Source: Melampsora larici-populina 98AG31
Lineage: Eukaryota > Basidiomycota > Pucciniomycetes > Pucciniales > Melampsoraceae
NCBI RefSeq assembly: GCF_000204055.1
Contig: NW_006768791.1
Location: 594,161-658,160, forward strand
Length of the DNA stretch: 64,000 nucleotides
Direction of reading: 5' to 3'
Shown piece after piece: positions 47,201 to 59,267 of the stretch (position 1 is the first letter of the stretch; every line of letters begins with the position of its first letter). The notes beneath the pieces were generated by a model. The model did not search any database. It was not told where the DNA came from and worked only from the letters and a program-made list of their open reading frames with translations. The translations under genes and the position numbers were made by a program.

Positions 47201-48340
47201 ATTCAAATTGCCTACTCACTTGGTTTTGGACCCCATGATGGAACTATATCATGCAACCGTACATTTTTTCATCATCAACATCAGTTTAATTCTTAAGTAA
47301 AGTATCCAATGTGATCTTCATATATACCTTTTTGCCTCCCGGTCCCAATATTTCCGCCTTTTGAAAAAAATATCATGTGAGACTTCTGACTGACAGGTTT
47401 TGTAATACAAGGGAAGGATGGAGCATCATAGAGTGTCTTTCACTCACCTGGGTTTGGAAGCGTGTATGATTGCGGTGCAGATCTACCAGGTGTAGGAAGT
47501 GTATATGCTTCTCGCGTGGATCTCGCTGGTGGAGGGAGTGTATATGTGGGCGGCACGGATTCATCTGGTGTGGGAGGTTTATATGCTTCCTGCGTGGATT
47601 CACGCGGTCTAGGAAGTTTATATGCTTCCCGGGCGGATTCACCTGCATCATCCGTGCTAACATGCAAACGCGCGTGCTCAACTATAACTATAATATGATG
47701 TCTGAAAGCCTTGGTTATAAGAACTTACAAGGGGCGGCTATCATATGGAAAAAACATTGAGACATGAGCATTGTACAGTGTATTGCGAGAAATCTCCAAG
47801 TTTGAGAACGTACGCCTCACTATCTTGACTCAAACCAGATTTCAAGTTCGTCCCTGAAGCTGGATGAAAGAAATCGGTTGATTGAAAATCAGTGTGGTGA
47901 TGTACAAAGTTGATGAGATCAGACAACAAATCCGGCTTACTTAGGTCGCTAGGCTCGATGACGGGATCGACGACGTAAGCATCCGAGTACCTCATATCCG
48001 AGCTGATCACTAACGCATACGGTACCGCTAATTAGTCAGGAGAAACTTGGCGTGCAACTGGAATGATCACTTACCTGGACTTTTTGAAAGCTGCCGGCTT
48101 AAGGAACAATAACGAGAGGTTGAGAAAAGTTCTATTTTTCAACCCATTGAGTTGAGAGAAGGAGACATACCCTTGCTGCAAGTCAGATGGGCCAGAACTT
48201 GAAGCGCCTTTGGTTTGTTTCCCTAAACGGCCTGCTTTAAAGAAATCGCTACCTGAGTTCCATATGTTCATGCCCATTGAGGATTTGAACATGAAAGATA
48301 TGATGATAAATATATATGATAACTTGGTTAAGGAATGCAT
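44232..48340 (-). CDS. Secreted protein gene with a run of micro-exons (candidate effector)
   Basis: ATG 48340 begins a signal peptide (MHSLTKLSYIFIIISFMFKS). Exons that fit in phase: 48171-48340, 48075-48097, 47941-48009, 47821-47859, 47448-47642, 47328-47357, 47220-47243, 47129-47152, 46986-47012, 46866-46877, 46738-46804, 46659-46672 and 46537-46560. Most are phase 1 at both ends and 12-39 nt long, encoding modules such as VPSWGPKP, NNPEGSTQ and GGLHQLPRP. The 195-nt exon is five 13-codon repeats (AYKLPRP, AYTLPTP type). From about 46.2 kb to 44232 larger exons (45259-45762, a short one near 45160-45225, and 44232-45087) encode a charged, helical, Trp-containing domain I do not recognise. 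The path between 45.8 and 46.5 kb is unresolved and may hold an indel. Secretion plus modular exons suggests a host-interaction role; that is inference. Confidence 0.65.
47448..47642 (-). repeat. Five tandem 39-bp coding repeats
   Basis: The exon is exactly 5 x 39 bp. Encoded units share the pattern xxSxxxAYxLPxP: ES-AREAYKLPRP, RESTQEAYKPPTP, DESVPPTYTLPPP, ARSTREAYTLPTP, GRSAPQSYTLPNP. The preceding exon (47821-47859) is also 39 nt. Confidence 0.85.
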
Positions 48341-49948
48341 GCCTGCAAAAATTGTCCATGTATTCTGGATAATCTTAACCAATAAATAATAATAGTTATC
48401 GACCGATTGTAGTTTGGTACGTATAAATCAAATGTTCAAGGTGATTGTAGATGATTACGTACTATCTTGCAAAGCAAAAATATTAAAAACATTGACGTCA
48501 AATTCTTTAGTTTGCTGAAATATTTTATAGATCAAGAGCTTGCGTCGTTTCCACATGCCGCAACGGCGGATCAGGGGGAATGTCACATCAGGTCCACATC
48601 GTATCAATGACGCCAAGCATCACCCGACTTAAAGACGATTTCCCCATCTTTGAAATCTGATCAATCCATATCCGAACTCACTTTTGTTTTTGTAAGCTTA
48701 CACCTTCATGGTGAGCTTTTAACTAGTACGAATCCTTCCGCTTTGCGAAAATCACCAATTCGTGTCTTGAAGTTATACGCGGAGCGTCTTGGTTTCAATA
48801 ATAATTTTAAAGCTTTCGCTCGACGTCGGTGAAGCCCTCTACGAGCTATAATCACGACCACCGCCTCATGAGGGGCGAGGCTCAAAATATAACCTATCGG
48901 ACTCTTGAGGTCAAGGCTTTTCTATCGCTGAAACGGTTTGGCGAGCTGCTCGTCTTCTATGTATTATCCGCAAATCGACCGGCAGAGCTAAGGCCGGAAC
49001 TGGCCTAACAAGTTGACTAAGTCCCTCCTCAAAGCGCAGGCATCCTCTTCACGTCTCTGCGGTCGGTGGGGCTTGTGTTAAGCTAGGAACTGGCCAAAAC
49101 CGATAGGGTGGAGAGTCGAGGCTGTGATCCACAACTGCACAACAGTCTTGAATCTTGATTCTACGCACCAAGTGGCAAGCTTGTATGTAAAGGAAATCAA
49201 CACGGCCTTCGTTATTATTAGAATTTTCTAGAATTGATCACTGGTTTTGCTAGCAACAAGTTTGTCATACATAGTTCTGACTCAAAAGACATTACTCTAT
49301 ACTCTGATGATTGATCAAGAGTATTGTAGCAGTATGAAAGTCAAAGAAAAAAATCAAAACACCCTCAACCTCTCTCTCTCCCAAACAGACATTGACCATC
49401 CCACAAACTTACAATCCCTTTGATAAAAAACCACATATTGAAACCTTAGGTTTCTAGTAAAAGAAAACAGGTTCCAATTACTAATCTTAACTTTCAACTC
49501 AGCTAAAATCTCTACAACTTTTAGCCCCATTAGCATTATGTAATCTCATCTTACTTTACTTCATCAATAATCTTACCATGATTCTTAGATACCGTTATAA
49601 ATAAGACAATGAACAAACACTCTTTCCAATCTATACAATAATACCAAATCCAATACTTCATTTCAATTCCTCTAAAGTTAAATACAATAACGAGAAAAAA
49701 ACACCATCTTTCAAAAAAAGATAAGTTGGTTCCTTCAGATTATGATCAACTCTTTACACACTTTTTCAAAAATCTTATATTGTCAAACAAAATTCGATTT
49801 CTTCTATATATATAAATTTAAATGCTACTACACATACTATGATCATCAGGTTTCACAACCAAACCTTTCAATCAAAAAAAAATCTTCGCTTGGCTTACCT
49901 CATCCTCTCTTCTCAATTAAAGCCAAATGACCTTAATTTAATAATATC
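48341..49948. other. Intergenic stretch upstream of the secreted gene
   Basis: No supported gene. The partial third copy of the 44-bp hairpin family (gactaagtccctcctcaaag) is at about 49014-49034, in a GC-richer patch (48830-49110). The part from about 49300 is AT-rich 3' flank of UBP14. Confidence 0.5.
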
Positions 49949-52900
49949 TTAAATCCTCTCAAATACATAAATATAAGCAAACCTAAGACAAAAAAAAACC
50001 AAAAAAACCAAAACACCAAAAAAAACCAAAACGCCAAAAAAAACAAATCAGTTGGAAATTTAACTCAACCCAGAACCCAAATTCAAATTCAAAGAAGAAG
50101 ACACTTACGGAGATAAAGCTTTAGCACTCAATTTTCCTTCATTAGCTTCCATGACTTTCTCATCATTAAAAAACACCCAATCTTCCTTCACATTCACCCC
50201 ATTCTCATTCGATTTCTCGTTCGATTTCTTAAACCTTAAATGTGCCACATAATGTCCACTATGTACAGATGGACCTTTATGAGAAACAAACCCTTGAAGT
50301 CGATACTGAGCCGGTAAGTTTCGATCTCCAAGAACAGATGGTGGTCGATCCTCTTTCAATACATCATCAGGTCCGAAGAGCCGTTCTTCTCCTTCATCTT
50401 CTGGATGATTAAATAACCAGTCAACTGCAATGTCCATTTTTCCTTTCTAAACAGAAGGAAAGAAAGAAGAAAAATCAATAATCGGTGGTGAATTCATTTT
50501 ATTCTATTTTGAAGAAGCAAGATATCAATCTTGCAGATTTTTTTGAAAAAAAAACTTCACAAACCGACACTCGTAAAGCTTTCCTAGCTTGATTCTCGGT
50601 AAACCCCATTTCTTGTAACCCCGATATATTTCCTTCTGGATGAACCTTAGGTGCAGCAAGAGCCAAATCTTCATCTAATCAATCCAAACCAACCCCCCCA
50701 ACAAAAACAAAAGACCAAAGAAAAATCAGAAACTCATCAACCCAATCAAAGCGTGTTTTTTGAGGTGTTTTGATACTTTTCAACCAACCTTTTTCATGTA
50801 AATCATCATCCATACGTTCAAACAACCAATCAGTTGCAACTTGTAAATTACGATTACCAGTTGCATGTATAGCTTTCAAACATCTCCATTTCGGGAATCC
50901 CATACTCATCAAAACACTCAATGTTTCTTCATTCACCTCAGGTACAGCTTTGTGATATCACACAAAAACCCACCAAAAGAAAAGCATCAGCAAATCTCAA
51001 ATGAAATTGCTCTTATACATCTCAATTTAAACTTCAAATCACATACCAGGTGATGAAGCCTCTTCAAGGTCTGGTAACAATTCCTCCCCTACTTCTTGAC
51101 CTTGACCAAGATAAGGTTCTAAATCGATCTTGTCTCCTTCGATCATCAAAGGTACCTCTGTTCGTTGATTCATTCAAATTTCCCATCAACATCATTCATC
51201 AAATTTATATGATTTGTACATCTTCAAGACGGGAGAAGATACCTACCTAATTTTTTTGGAACCCAATTCACCACCTCGAACCGACGAGCATGCACAATCA
51301 AGTATTTAGGAAACGATCCAATCCGAGATGACCTATATAAAACAGTCAAATCAACAACCATCACAATCAATTTATAGTCTTGCGTCATCAAAGAAGCAAA
51401 GTAAACCAAAAAAAGGACAAACGTCAAAGCAGTAGTTTTAATCCGACACTTTGGACAAGTATACTCCACTGAATTACAAGCCATAAAGCTTTCCAAACAC
51501 TGTTCCAAAGTGACCGGTTGATAAGCCTTCTTTCCCACTTCAGTCTCACCACTGTTCTCTTTTTCTTCTTCTCCATGACTCATCATCGGAATCGCAGGTA
51601 CCGGAAGACTTAAAGTCATATGATCTTCTAATTTATATTTCACTCCTTTACAATTCTCACATTGAAGTTTTTGTTCTAATTGAAATCTAAAAGGTTCAGT
51701 AGGATCGGTCAATTTAACATCTGGATTTTGATCAGTTTCAATCTTTTTGATGTGTCCTTGAATCGTTTCAAACAAATATCCAAGAAATTCTTCGGCATCT
51801 TGTTGTTTCATAGTCGAAAATTCATGATGTCCACGTCCAACTAAAGCTTTGAACATCATTGGACTAATCCCTTTTTGGAAAGCAGCAGCCGGTGTAGGCG
51901 GATGAGATGGTTCAATTTCAGCTTTCACATCTACTAGTGGTGGTGTGATAGGATCATTGTTAGGTATAGCATATCGACCCGAAAGTAAACCGTGTGCGAT
52001 TTTGTTCATTTGACAGTCTAAACACTCTGAAGGGAATGGTGCAGTGCAGGTAGATGCATGTGATACGAAATTGTTATAGTATTGAGACTGGAATGGACTA
52101 AGTGAAAATAGCATTTGTAAAACAGAAGCTATGTAACAACTATGAGAGACAGGATCAGAACACGGTATCAAAGATCATCAGAGATCAGATAGTAAGCTAA
52201 ACAAACCTATTTCCCAAATTCTTTAAACCAGTAAGACCAGGTCCATGTACAGGTACAAGATGTTGACCATCCTCACCAGTCATCGAGAAATCAAACTTGA
52301 GATTATGTTCAACTTGCTATAAACCATCGAAAAATCAATTTTTTTTTGAAAATAACGAATGCATTGAAAAGAGAAAACCAATTTACCAATTCAGTCATAC
52401 TCTTTTCAGTTTTTTCTTGTTTTTCAAGCTCGATTCCAAAATGAGCCAAATGTGTTTGTAAATCACTATCAATTCTAGCATCATCACAATTATAACAATA
52501 CAGATCTATCGGAAGATCCCCAAAAGAACAAACCAAAACCAAAATAACAGAGATCAGCCCCGAAAAATCTACTAAGAAGGGAGTGATAACAAAAAACGAA
52601 AGAAGTTTACCTGCAGATCCTTCAGCAGTGATCGTACCGAGTTTAACATTCACACAATGACCTGTATCATTATAATGTTTCAATGCATGACTATTCCCAC
52701 CGGTTCCACCGAACTGAGAACGACCACAACCCAAACTTCCACATTCTAAACAAAACCACAGGTTTGAAGATAATTCACAAGCGTGACAAGTAGAAGAAAC
52801 TAAAAATATTCAAATCATAAAAAAGCAAACAAAAATTAACATGAGTCCTTTCAATACAAGTTCGATCTGATTTGATTTGATTGAGTGATGGTAACTTTAC

Positions 52901-53756
52901 CTTGTGGGATTGGATTCGTTGGATTGTCTTGTTGTTTCAGTCCGGTAACATGAGCACATTTTTCGATTTGTTCTTCCCATGCAGCCACTTCATTTAATCT
53001 AGCAGAAGGAGTCGAATTAAGAATAGCAGTACTGATAGCATCAAGCTATTTGACAAACCAAAAAGAAACCGAAAACTGATTAACCGTCTTTTATAGGAAA
53101 CAAAGAACAGATCGGTAGAAAGAAAAAAATAGATCACAAACTTGTTCTGTCACACTTGGAGGCGTCGAGATCGGATGACCATCACAACCCATAGCATAAC
53201 ATTTGAGAAAACTAACAAACTCGTATTGATCGATTGGATTTTCTTCACGAATCGCTAGTTTCTTTAGAGGTGGTTCTGATTCATTGGTTCTTTGAGATTT
53301 AGGTTTTGAGATCCGTTTAATGTTTAAGGCTAATGAATGGTTTTGATTGATCGCATGATGCTTTGCGCTGTAAAAAAACCATCAATCAACGCAACCAAAT
53401 CAGTTTTCTAAACCCATCAAAGTAGACTAAGGAAACACTGATGAGAGATGTTTTAGATGGTTTGTTCGACTTACTGATGATGATCAGGACTCGCACAACC
53501 ACCATTAAAACATTGTAAACAAACATCAATTCCAGATGGACTATCTTGTGAATCTGATCAATAACCAAAAAAAAGTGCACAACTTTATCAGATCAAGAAG
53601 ATAAACGTATCAATTGATCAAACACGAAAACTTACCAAAACATTGAGTACATTCTTCTCGATAGACCATCGAACGATTTGTAGGTGATGAAATCCAATCT
53701 ATCAGTTGTACTGCATGCTCACATTCAACGCGGTCTGGCTGGGTTGATTGATTCAT
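49949..53756 (-). CDS. UBP14: Ubiquitin C-terminal hydrolase, UBP14/USP5 (isopeptidase T) orthologue, 829 aa
   Basis: Fourteen exons fit in phase: 53636-53756, 53475-53553, 53142-53367, 52901-53045, 52611-52745, 52387-52505, 52207-52316, 51423-52139, 51247-51332, 51047-51157, 50789-50947, 50565-50674, 50109-50446 and 49949-49982. The enzyme disassembles free polyubiquitin chains in the cytosol/nucleus. In order: N-terminal Cys/His-rich variant zinc finger; ZnF-UBP (CGSLGCGRSQFGGTGGN.., about 190-275); catalytic Cys313 in LGNSCYIASVLQML; UBA1 (about 617-669, VLMSMGFPKWRCLKAI); UBA2 (about 670-720, LQEMGFTENQARKAL); catalytic His771 in VHSGHYVAHL and the following FFNDEKV. The apparent TAA at 50105 lies inside the last intron; the true end is AYIYVFERI, matching the family C-terminus. 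Length equals yeast and human homologues. Intron density is typical of a rust gene. Confidence 0.96.
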
Positions 53757-53879
53757 CTTTTCTATGATTAGTATGATTTTGATTTATCGAGAAGCTTGAT
53801 CGTCGAGTCTTGGGTTTAACTTTTGGTGATCAGAGAAGGTTGTCTGTCCTATGACGACACAAGGGCAAGAGGCACGGTG

Positions 53880-54300
53880 AAGTTTTGGGTTCTTCCTAGG
53901 TTGACTTAAGATTCGCGAATGACGAGGTACAATGACTTAAATACACCACGGCAGGGTTTAGACCGTCCAAGGGCGGCCATCTTGTGCGTAGCGATGGGCG
54001 GCGCGAGGACAGCCCTCTCGGCCGACCGTCCTAGGGTCGAAAAGAGGCGGGAGAGATCCTCGGACCTCTGGCCGCCATGATGCTGCGCCAATGCGGCCTT
54101 CATGCCGGTCAGCGTGGTCCACCTCCGCATCGCGCGGGCCAGCTTGGTGCCTCGGGCTTATCCGACCGTGGCCGCGACCTACGGGGCCGGGCTCTTTTTG
54201 CAACGAGCTTTTGGAGATCATGCCCGGTAATTGGTTTTGCCATCGGGTTTCTTGGCGGGGCAGTGTTCCTACCAGCTTGATCACCTCTCATTTGGTGTTC
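53880..54300. other. GC-rich island of unusual composition
   Basis: About 400 bp are strikingly GC-rich between very AT-rich UBP14 sequence and AT-rich intergenic DNA, with both borders abrupt. Both strands have open frames of 60-108 codons (for example 53906-54130 and 53958-54284 minus), as expected from composition, and none has a domain I recognise. It is not rRNA or tRNA as far as I can see. A foreign or repeat-derived insert is possible. Confidence 0.5.
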
Positions 54301-55642
54301 TGAACAACATCATCGCTAGGATAGGGGGCTGGGAAGGGGGATCCAATGCCTGCTCAGCAATGTGGATTCCAACGAGTTCAAAAAAAAAAGAAAAGTATAT
54401 ATTCATTTATAAAATCCAAAAAAAAAGTGAACATCTCAAAATCTAAAGACAGTGAAATCCTATGCTCTGACTAGATGGCCGCTCCTCAAAGGTAGACTAG
54501 TTTTGTTTCAATTTAACTTGTTTGGTTAGTGTTTCATGCAATACAGTCATTATGCACTTTTTTTTAAAAAAAAAAGAACAACATCATCATGTTATGTGAA
54601 TTGCAAAAATTTGAAAAATTTGTAATAATTTCTGTAACGTTGAATGAGGGAAACAAGAGAGACAATGGAAAAAAGTCTCCCACAGTTTTGCGGTGTGGAT
54701 GCTGATGGCCCAAAAGGTGGACTACTGCTATTGTGCAAATCATAAGATTGTGGTTGGTCATTTCGACTTTTTTCCACAAAGTTTGATTTACTTGCAAAAT
54801 GCCCACAATCGCCAACCCCTCCACCACTGCCACAATTATATTGGAAATGAATCAGTGTGTTTCTTGACTTTTTGTCATTGATGAATATCTGGAGGGTGCC
54901 GGATATTAAAAAGTGATTGAACCTTGTTGACCGCCGTGCTGCAACAGAACCTGGTATCGCTCCTGATCACTGAATTCCTGATTGAGAGACCTGTTGTGGA
55001 TGTCATCAACAATAATGTGCCCAATTGAGAAAGACCTGAGACCACCCCACACAGAAGGTTCATTAAGTTTCTGGTTACCAAGTGTGGGTGTGATGGATGC
55101 TGACCATGGTGTATTTTTGGAATGAAAGCAGACAAGTGGCTCCCATGGGTAACACTGGTAACCCTATCAAAATCACCAGCAAAGAGTCTTCCATTATTGT
55201 TCAATCTAGTCAATTGTATCATTCTGCTATAGATACATATCTATTTGTTTGGATTCCAAACAAAGTTTAATAAAATGTACATCATATTGAAAGATGATTG
55301 CTTCCTCAGATTACTCAATTCATACCAGACAAGCTCGAGGTAGGCAGTTGACAAACTCCTCAGTTAGTTGTGCAATCCAAAATTCATCCATGGTGGAATA
55401 TCTTTGATTTGTTGGGTTACGCACAAGAATGATTAAACAGGTTCTTCATATTTTAAATGCTCAACACATTGATGATTTCCATTACTTCATGTTCCTTGAT
55501 CACATCAGTGCGCAACATATCTGCGATTGGGATATGCATGCAACTCCCAATTCATGCAAAACCTTTTTTTCAACTTGTAAAAAACCGCAATTGATCCACT
55601 TGTCTTGCATTGATCCATATCATATGCTTTGATTGTCTTGTT
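54301..55642. other. AT-rich intergenic stretch
   Basis: Contains low-complexity A/T tracts (54380-54425, 54556-54580). A 115-codon minus frame from ATG 55222 (54875-55222) has no domain and I do not call it. Confidence 0.4.
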
Positions 55643-56041
55643 TCAAAATGTTATGTTGTTAACTTTGGAAAACTTTATATTCAATGAAAGTTTTCTTATG
55701 TATTGCAAGTGATCTGTATCTCCCAAGATTGGCAGATCGGGATAAGGTTTTCCTCCATGCATATCATATAATTGAAGTTGATAATGAGAAGGCAAATTTC
55801 TGAAGTGAAGGTTGTGTGTTTGTTGAGGTTGAAGGATACAGATAGGGGAAGAAGGTGTTATACAGGGGATTTGGGATGAACACTGGTTGTGCTGGGTGTT
55901 CAGTTGGAAGACCTGGCATGACAAATTTTCCGGCCAAGTGCAAATGTAAGAAGGAATTTGGATATCCAAGCCCAGGAGGCGGTTACCAATAGTTTGGATG
56001 AATGAAAGGTTGTGTTGTGTTGTTACTTTGGATTGAGCCAA
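55643..56041 (-). pseudogene. Possible coding fragment of an unrecognised family
   Basis: An open frame of 132 codons without a proper ATG start has protein-like composition: NRLLGLDIQIPSYICTWPEN, then a Cys/Pro-rich middle and LQLYDMHGGKPYPDLPILGD near the C-terminus. It resembles the inside of a larger protein more than random sequence, but I cannot name the family, find flanking exons in phase, or see a start. A transposon remnant or exon of a broken gene is the likeliest reading. Confidence 0.3.
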
Positions 56042-57267
56042 TTGAGTTTGAGGCCATTCCAGCGCAGGACATATTGTTCCGGTTTTGCTTAGACATGGCG
56101 CTAAAGATGAGAGATAACATTAAACAGGGATTGTTGGAATGATGGAAATGGAAAGTAAAAGTAAAAGCTTGGGATGGCTGTAATGTGGATTGGAACAAGC
56201 AATCAGTAGAGGAAGGCTCGACTCTGATGGTTCTTGCTCAACAGGAAGGCACAGAAGCAGGGAGGGAAGGAAACATACAATCATGAGACACATAATCTTG
56301 TGTTGATGTGCCTCAAAAGGTGGTTGGTTTCCCTGCAGACAGGGCAGAGGCTGGGTGGTTGTGGTTAGTTTGGTTTGCTGTGGGTGGTTAGTTCAATGGA
56401 TGTAATAATATGGTGAAGTGGCTAAGTTTGTTATTGTGATGCCACCCCCTGTGAAGTTGAGGAATGGGGATGACTAGCCTGGTATTCTCATTGGGGGCTA
56501 TATTTCCCGTACCGTATCTGTCCGGTGTACTGCCAGGGGTGTGTGTTGTAGCATAGATTGGGTAGCTACAGGTATCAACCTCAAATAAGCGGGCATTTGG
56601 TTATTCAACCCGGGCGGGAAATAGTGGTGTCCTTAAAAGAAAAAAAAATGTTTCAGTTTATGTCCCATTTTATTCAACATAGTTTATTTTGCTTTAGTTC
56701 TTTGGTTTTGTTTATGGTTTATTTTATATAGTTCTTTATTCTAGGTTTTAATGGTTCATATTCATCAAATTGTTATTTATGTTTCTTTGGGTGGTTTACA
56801 TTTTTTAGTTGTTTGTGTTAGCTACATTTTTTTGTTGTATGGACCGCTAGCCATCCTGTAGGGTGTTGATTGGTTTTGAACATGACAGTATCATTATCCC
56901 TTAGGGGAAATTGGTTTTACGTGTCTTGAGTTGTGTTCTATTGTGATTTTTGTAAGTTCTATGCATGACATTTCTATCTGTTAATAACAAGTGACCAAAT
57001 TCAATGAAGCTGTTCCTGATATTGCAAAAGATATTCATCACCAGAGAGCAGGGAATCATAGATTTTTAAAGAACAACACTTTCATTTATCAGAACACCCA
57101 TGTTTGGCACAAATTGGCGAGATCATGAATCCGTCTTTGAGAGAAAAATCACAAACAGAAAAAGAGTGAAGTGGATTCCAATTTGGCCCTAGCACACTAC
57201 ATAGCTTGAGGTACAAAAACACAGAACAATCATTGACATGATAAAAATTGGTGTGGTGTTTAAAACC
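56042..57267. other. Intergenic stretch with repeat fragments
   Basis: No supported gene. The sequence at about 56847-56870 (cgctagccatcctgtagggt) matches 1427-1450 except for one base, each preceded by a T-rich tract, so both are probably pieces of one dispersed element. Confidence 0.45.
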
Positions 57268-57588
57268 TCAATGATGACCCGCTATTGAAATCCAAAGAAA
57301 GAGATCACTTTCTTCTGACCCGCTATGTACCAAGCTAGATCCAATGCACTCAGTTCCTTCAGAAGTTTCAAGTTTCTCATCAGAACCCGGTGCATATACT
57401 GTGACTTGGTGATTTTCTGAATTGGACAATAAGCCTCCTCCATTGTCTTCAGGGGTCCAGCTAAGACCATGATAGGTTTCACCAGGAAGGAGTTTGAAAC
57501 AATCATCATCATCCTTACCAGCAATTACAGCTGTGCACATCAACATGAAGCCAATGGCCAAGAATTTGGGTGATAGTACCAATTTCAT
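57268..57588 (-). CDS. Small secreted protein, 106 aa
   Basis: Start ATG 57588 begins a signal peptide (MKLVLSPKFLAIGFMLMCTA, cleavage expected after VIAG). The open frame extends five codons upstream only through a GTG. The mature part is about 82 residues, acidic, with two cysteines (DDDDCFKL and GTECIGSS) that could form one disulphide. There are no other domains. Small size, secretion and cysteine pairing fit a candidate rust effector, but many secreted proteins share these traits. No intron is needed. Confidence 0.6.
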   Translation of the reverse strand: MKLVLSPKFLAIGFMLMCTAVIAGKDDDDCFKLLPGETYHGLSWTPEDNGGGLLSNSENHQVTVYAPGSDEKLETSEGTECIGSSLVHSGSEESDLFLWISIAGHH

Positions 57589-59230
57589 GATGTAGATGAA
57601 CACGACTAGATGAACAATTAATGGTCCATTGGAGTTAGCTCTTGTATATTGTGAATCATCATGAAGAAACTAAGACCAGAACAATTGAGAGGGCATTCAA
57701 AAAGATAAAAGGGGAAGTGTTTCTCAACTTGTTGTTAATTTATCCTGATTCTAATATTTGTCCAATGTCACTATATCAGCAGATGAACAATTCCGAGGTG
57801 TTGTACAAAGGAAAGGGGGCTCACCTGAAGTCCAAGAACTGTGTGGTTCCAAGAAAATATATTCCACAAGATCTGAAAAAGCAGACGCATATGAATGGGT
57901 CAGGATCAAAATAACTGGTGAGATGAAGAGAAAAATCGGGATCATATTGAAAAAACAGTTCACATTATCAATCGCTATCCGGAGGATATCAACCAAGTCT
58001 GTCTAATCGAAGAGGACAAGGGGAGAACACTTCTTGAATTTGGATAGTTCTTATAGATTTTTGCTAGTCCCTATTTTTCTATCTTCAAGGGAAGTCCGAA
58101 CAGGATCTCAGCTGAAACGAGCAGTTGACAATTGATATGATCTTTGAGATAGTGTTCCAAACCTAAGAACTGAGTCGAGTTCTCAATCTAAACCGATCGA
58201 TGAGTTCTGCGTTTAGAATGCTCAGCTAGAGAACCAGTCTTAGAACTTTTCACCCTAAAGAAAGTTATCTACAACAAAACCAGATCTATGCCGTAAGCGA
58301 TTCTTTGTTTTCCAAAACTCGGATGGATATGGAATTCCGGATCAAAGAAATGGATGGGAAACGATTCGGGTAAATTGAATGATCAGATTCAACTGAGGGT
58401 TTAGTCGTTGAAGAGCTCAAGGAAGTTTGAATCAAACAAATCAGCGTTTCTTCCGATTCCTCGAAACCTCATCCGAAGCTTGCCTCGACCCATGCACCAC
58501 CCGTTTTATGTGAAAAAAAATCATCATTCGATGCTCCTCTTCAGAGTTATAAAATCACTAGAGCATACGCGGGCAAGCCGGCCGCTGAGGCTCATGTGCG
58601 GCGTCCAGCACACATTTTAAGTTTGCCGCTATACTCAATGTCGAGCTTCAACCTCATTTCAAACTTTAAACTCTCCGAGGCATGGAGCCTGAAACAATAT
58701 TTTATTGCATCAGCTAAACTTAACGCTCATTGTTATTGTAACTGCTCAAATTCTCGCCAGGATGCTATCATATTCGGAACGTTCACAAAGCCTCCCGGAA
58801 AAAAAATAAGGCAGATTTCGGAATGCTGATCTCCACTTCAGGGGAGTAATTTATGTACATAAGTAGTCAGTGTTACAGTCGTTTGCCAAAAGCTTGCCGC
58901 AAATTCACCGCCAAATTGCTCGAGTTTTGCGGGCAAATTTGGGCGAGCTTTTTTTTAAAGTGCCTTTAAGCAAATTTGCATACAACACTCCAAAATTTAA
59001 AATGAGATGACTAATATACCTTAGAGGAGCGGCCATATAGTCAAAGCAAGGTGTTTTGTTGATAGTAGGATGCATTTATAATCTTTTTTTTCCACTTGTA
59101 TTTGTGAAGATTGCATACCTTTCCTATTTGGATATGTATTTAGGGGGCGTTCACTTAAGCGCATTTTCGGGAAAATTCACATTCTTGGATATCAAGAATT
59201 CGCATTCTGCGAAATGCGTTCGATATGTTA
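57589..59230. other. Intergenic stretch, no supported gene
   Basis: Short plus-strand frames (57642-58006, 58408-58829) have no domain, signal peptide or neighbours in phase. The block 59145-59345 holds several self-complementary stretches, the best being 59231-59267. Confidence 0.4.
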
Positions 59231-59267
59231 TTTACAAGCATTCTGTAATGCGCAGAATGCTTGTAAA
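59231..59267. repeat. Perfect 15-bp hairpin with 7-nt loop
   Basis: TTTACAAGCATTCTG pairs perfectly with CAGAATGCTTGTAAA around taatgcg. Nearby, attcttggatatcaagaat (about 59184-59202) is a second self-complementary stretch. The region may be a small snap-back element upstream of the Myb-like gene. Confidence 0.75.

Noticed and set aside
53906..54284. Considered rRNA or a bacterial gene in the GC-rich island
   Set aside because: No rRNA motif seen and the frames match no family I know; kept only as a composition anomaly.
57642..58006. Plus-strand frames of 82-90 codons upstream of the small secreted gene
   Set aside because: They overlap in different frames, depend partly on non-ATG starts and show no domain.
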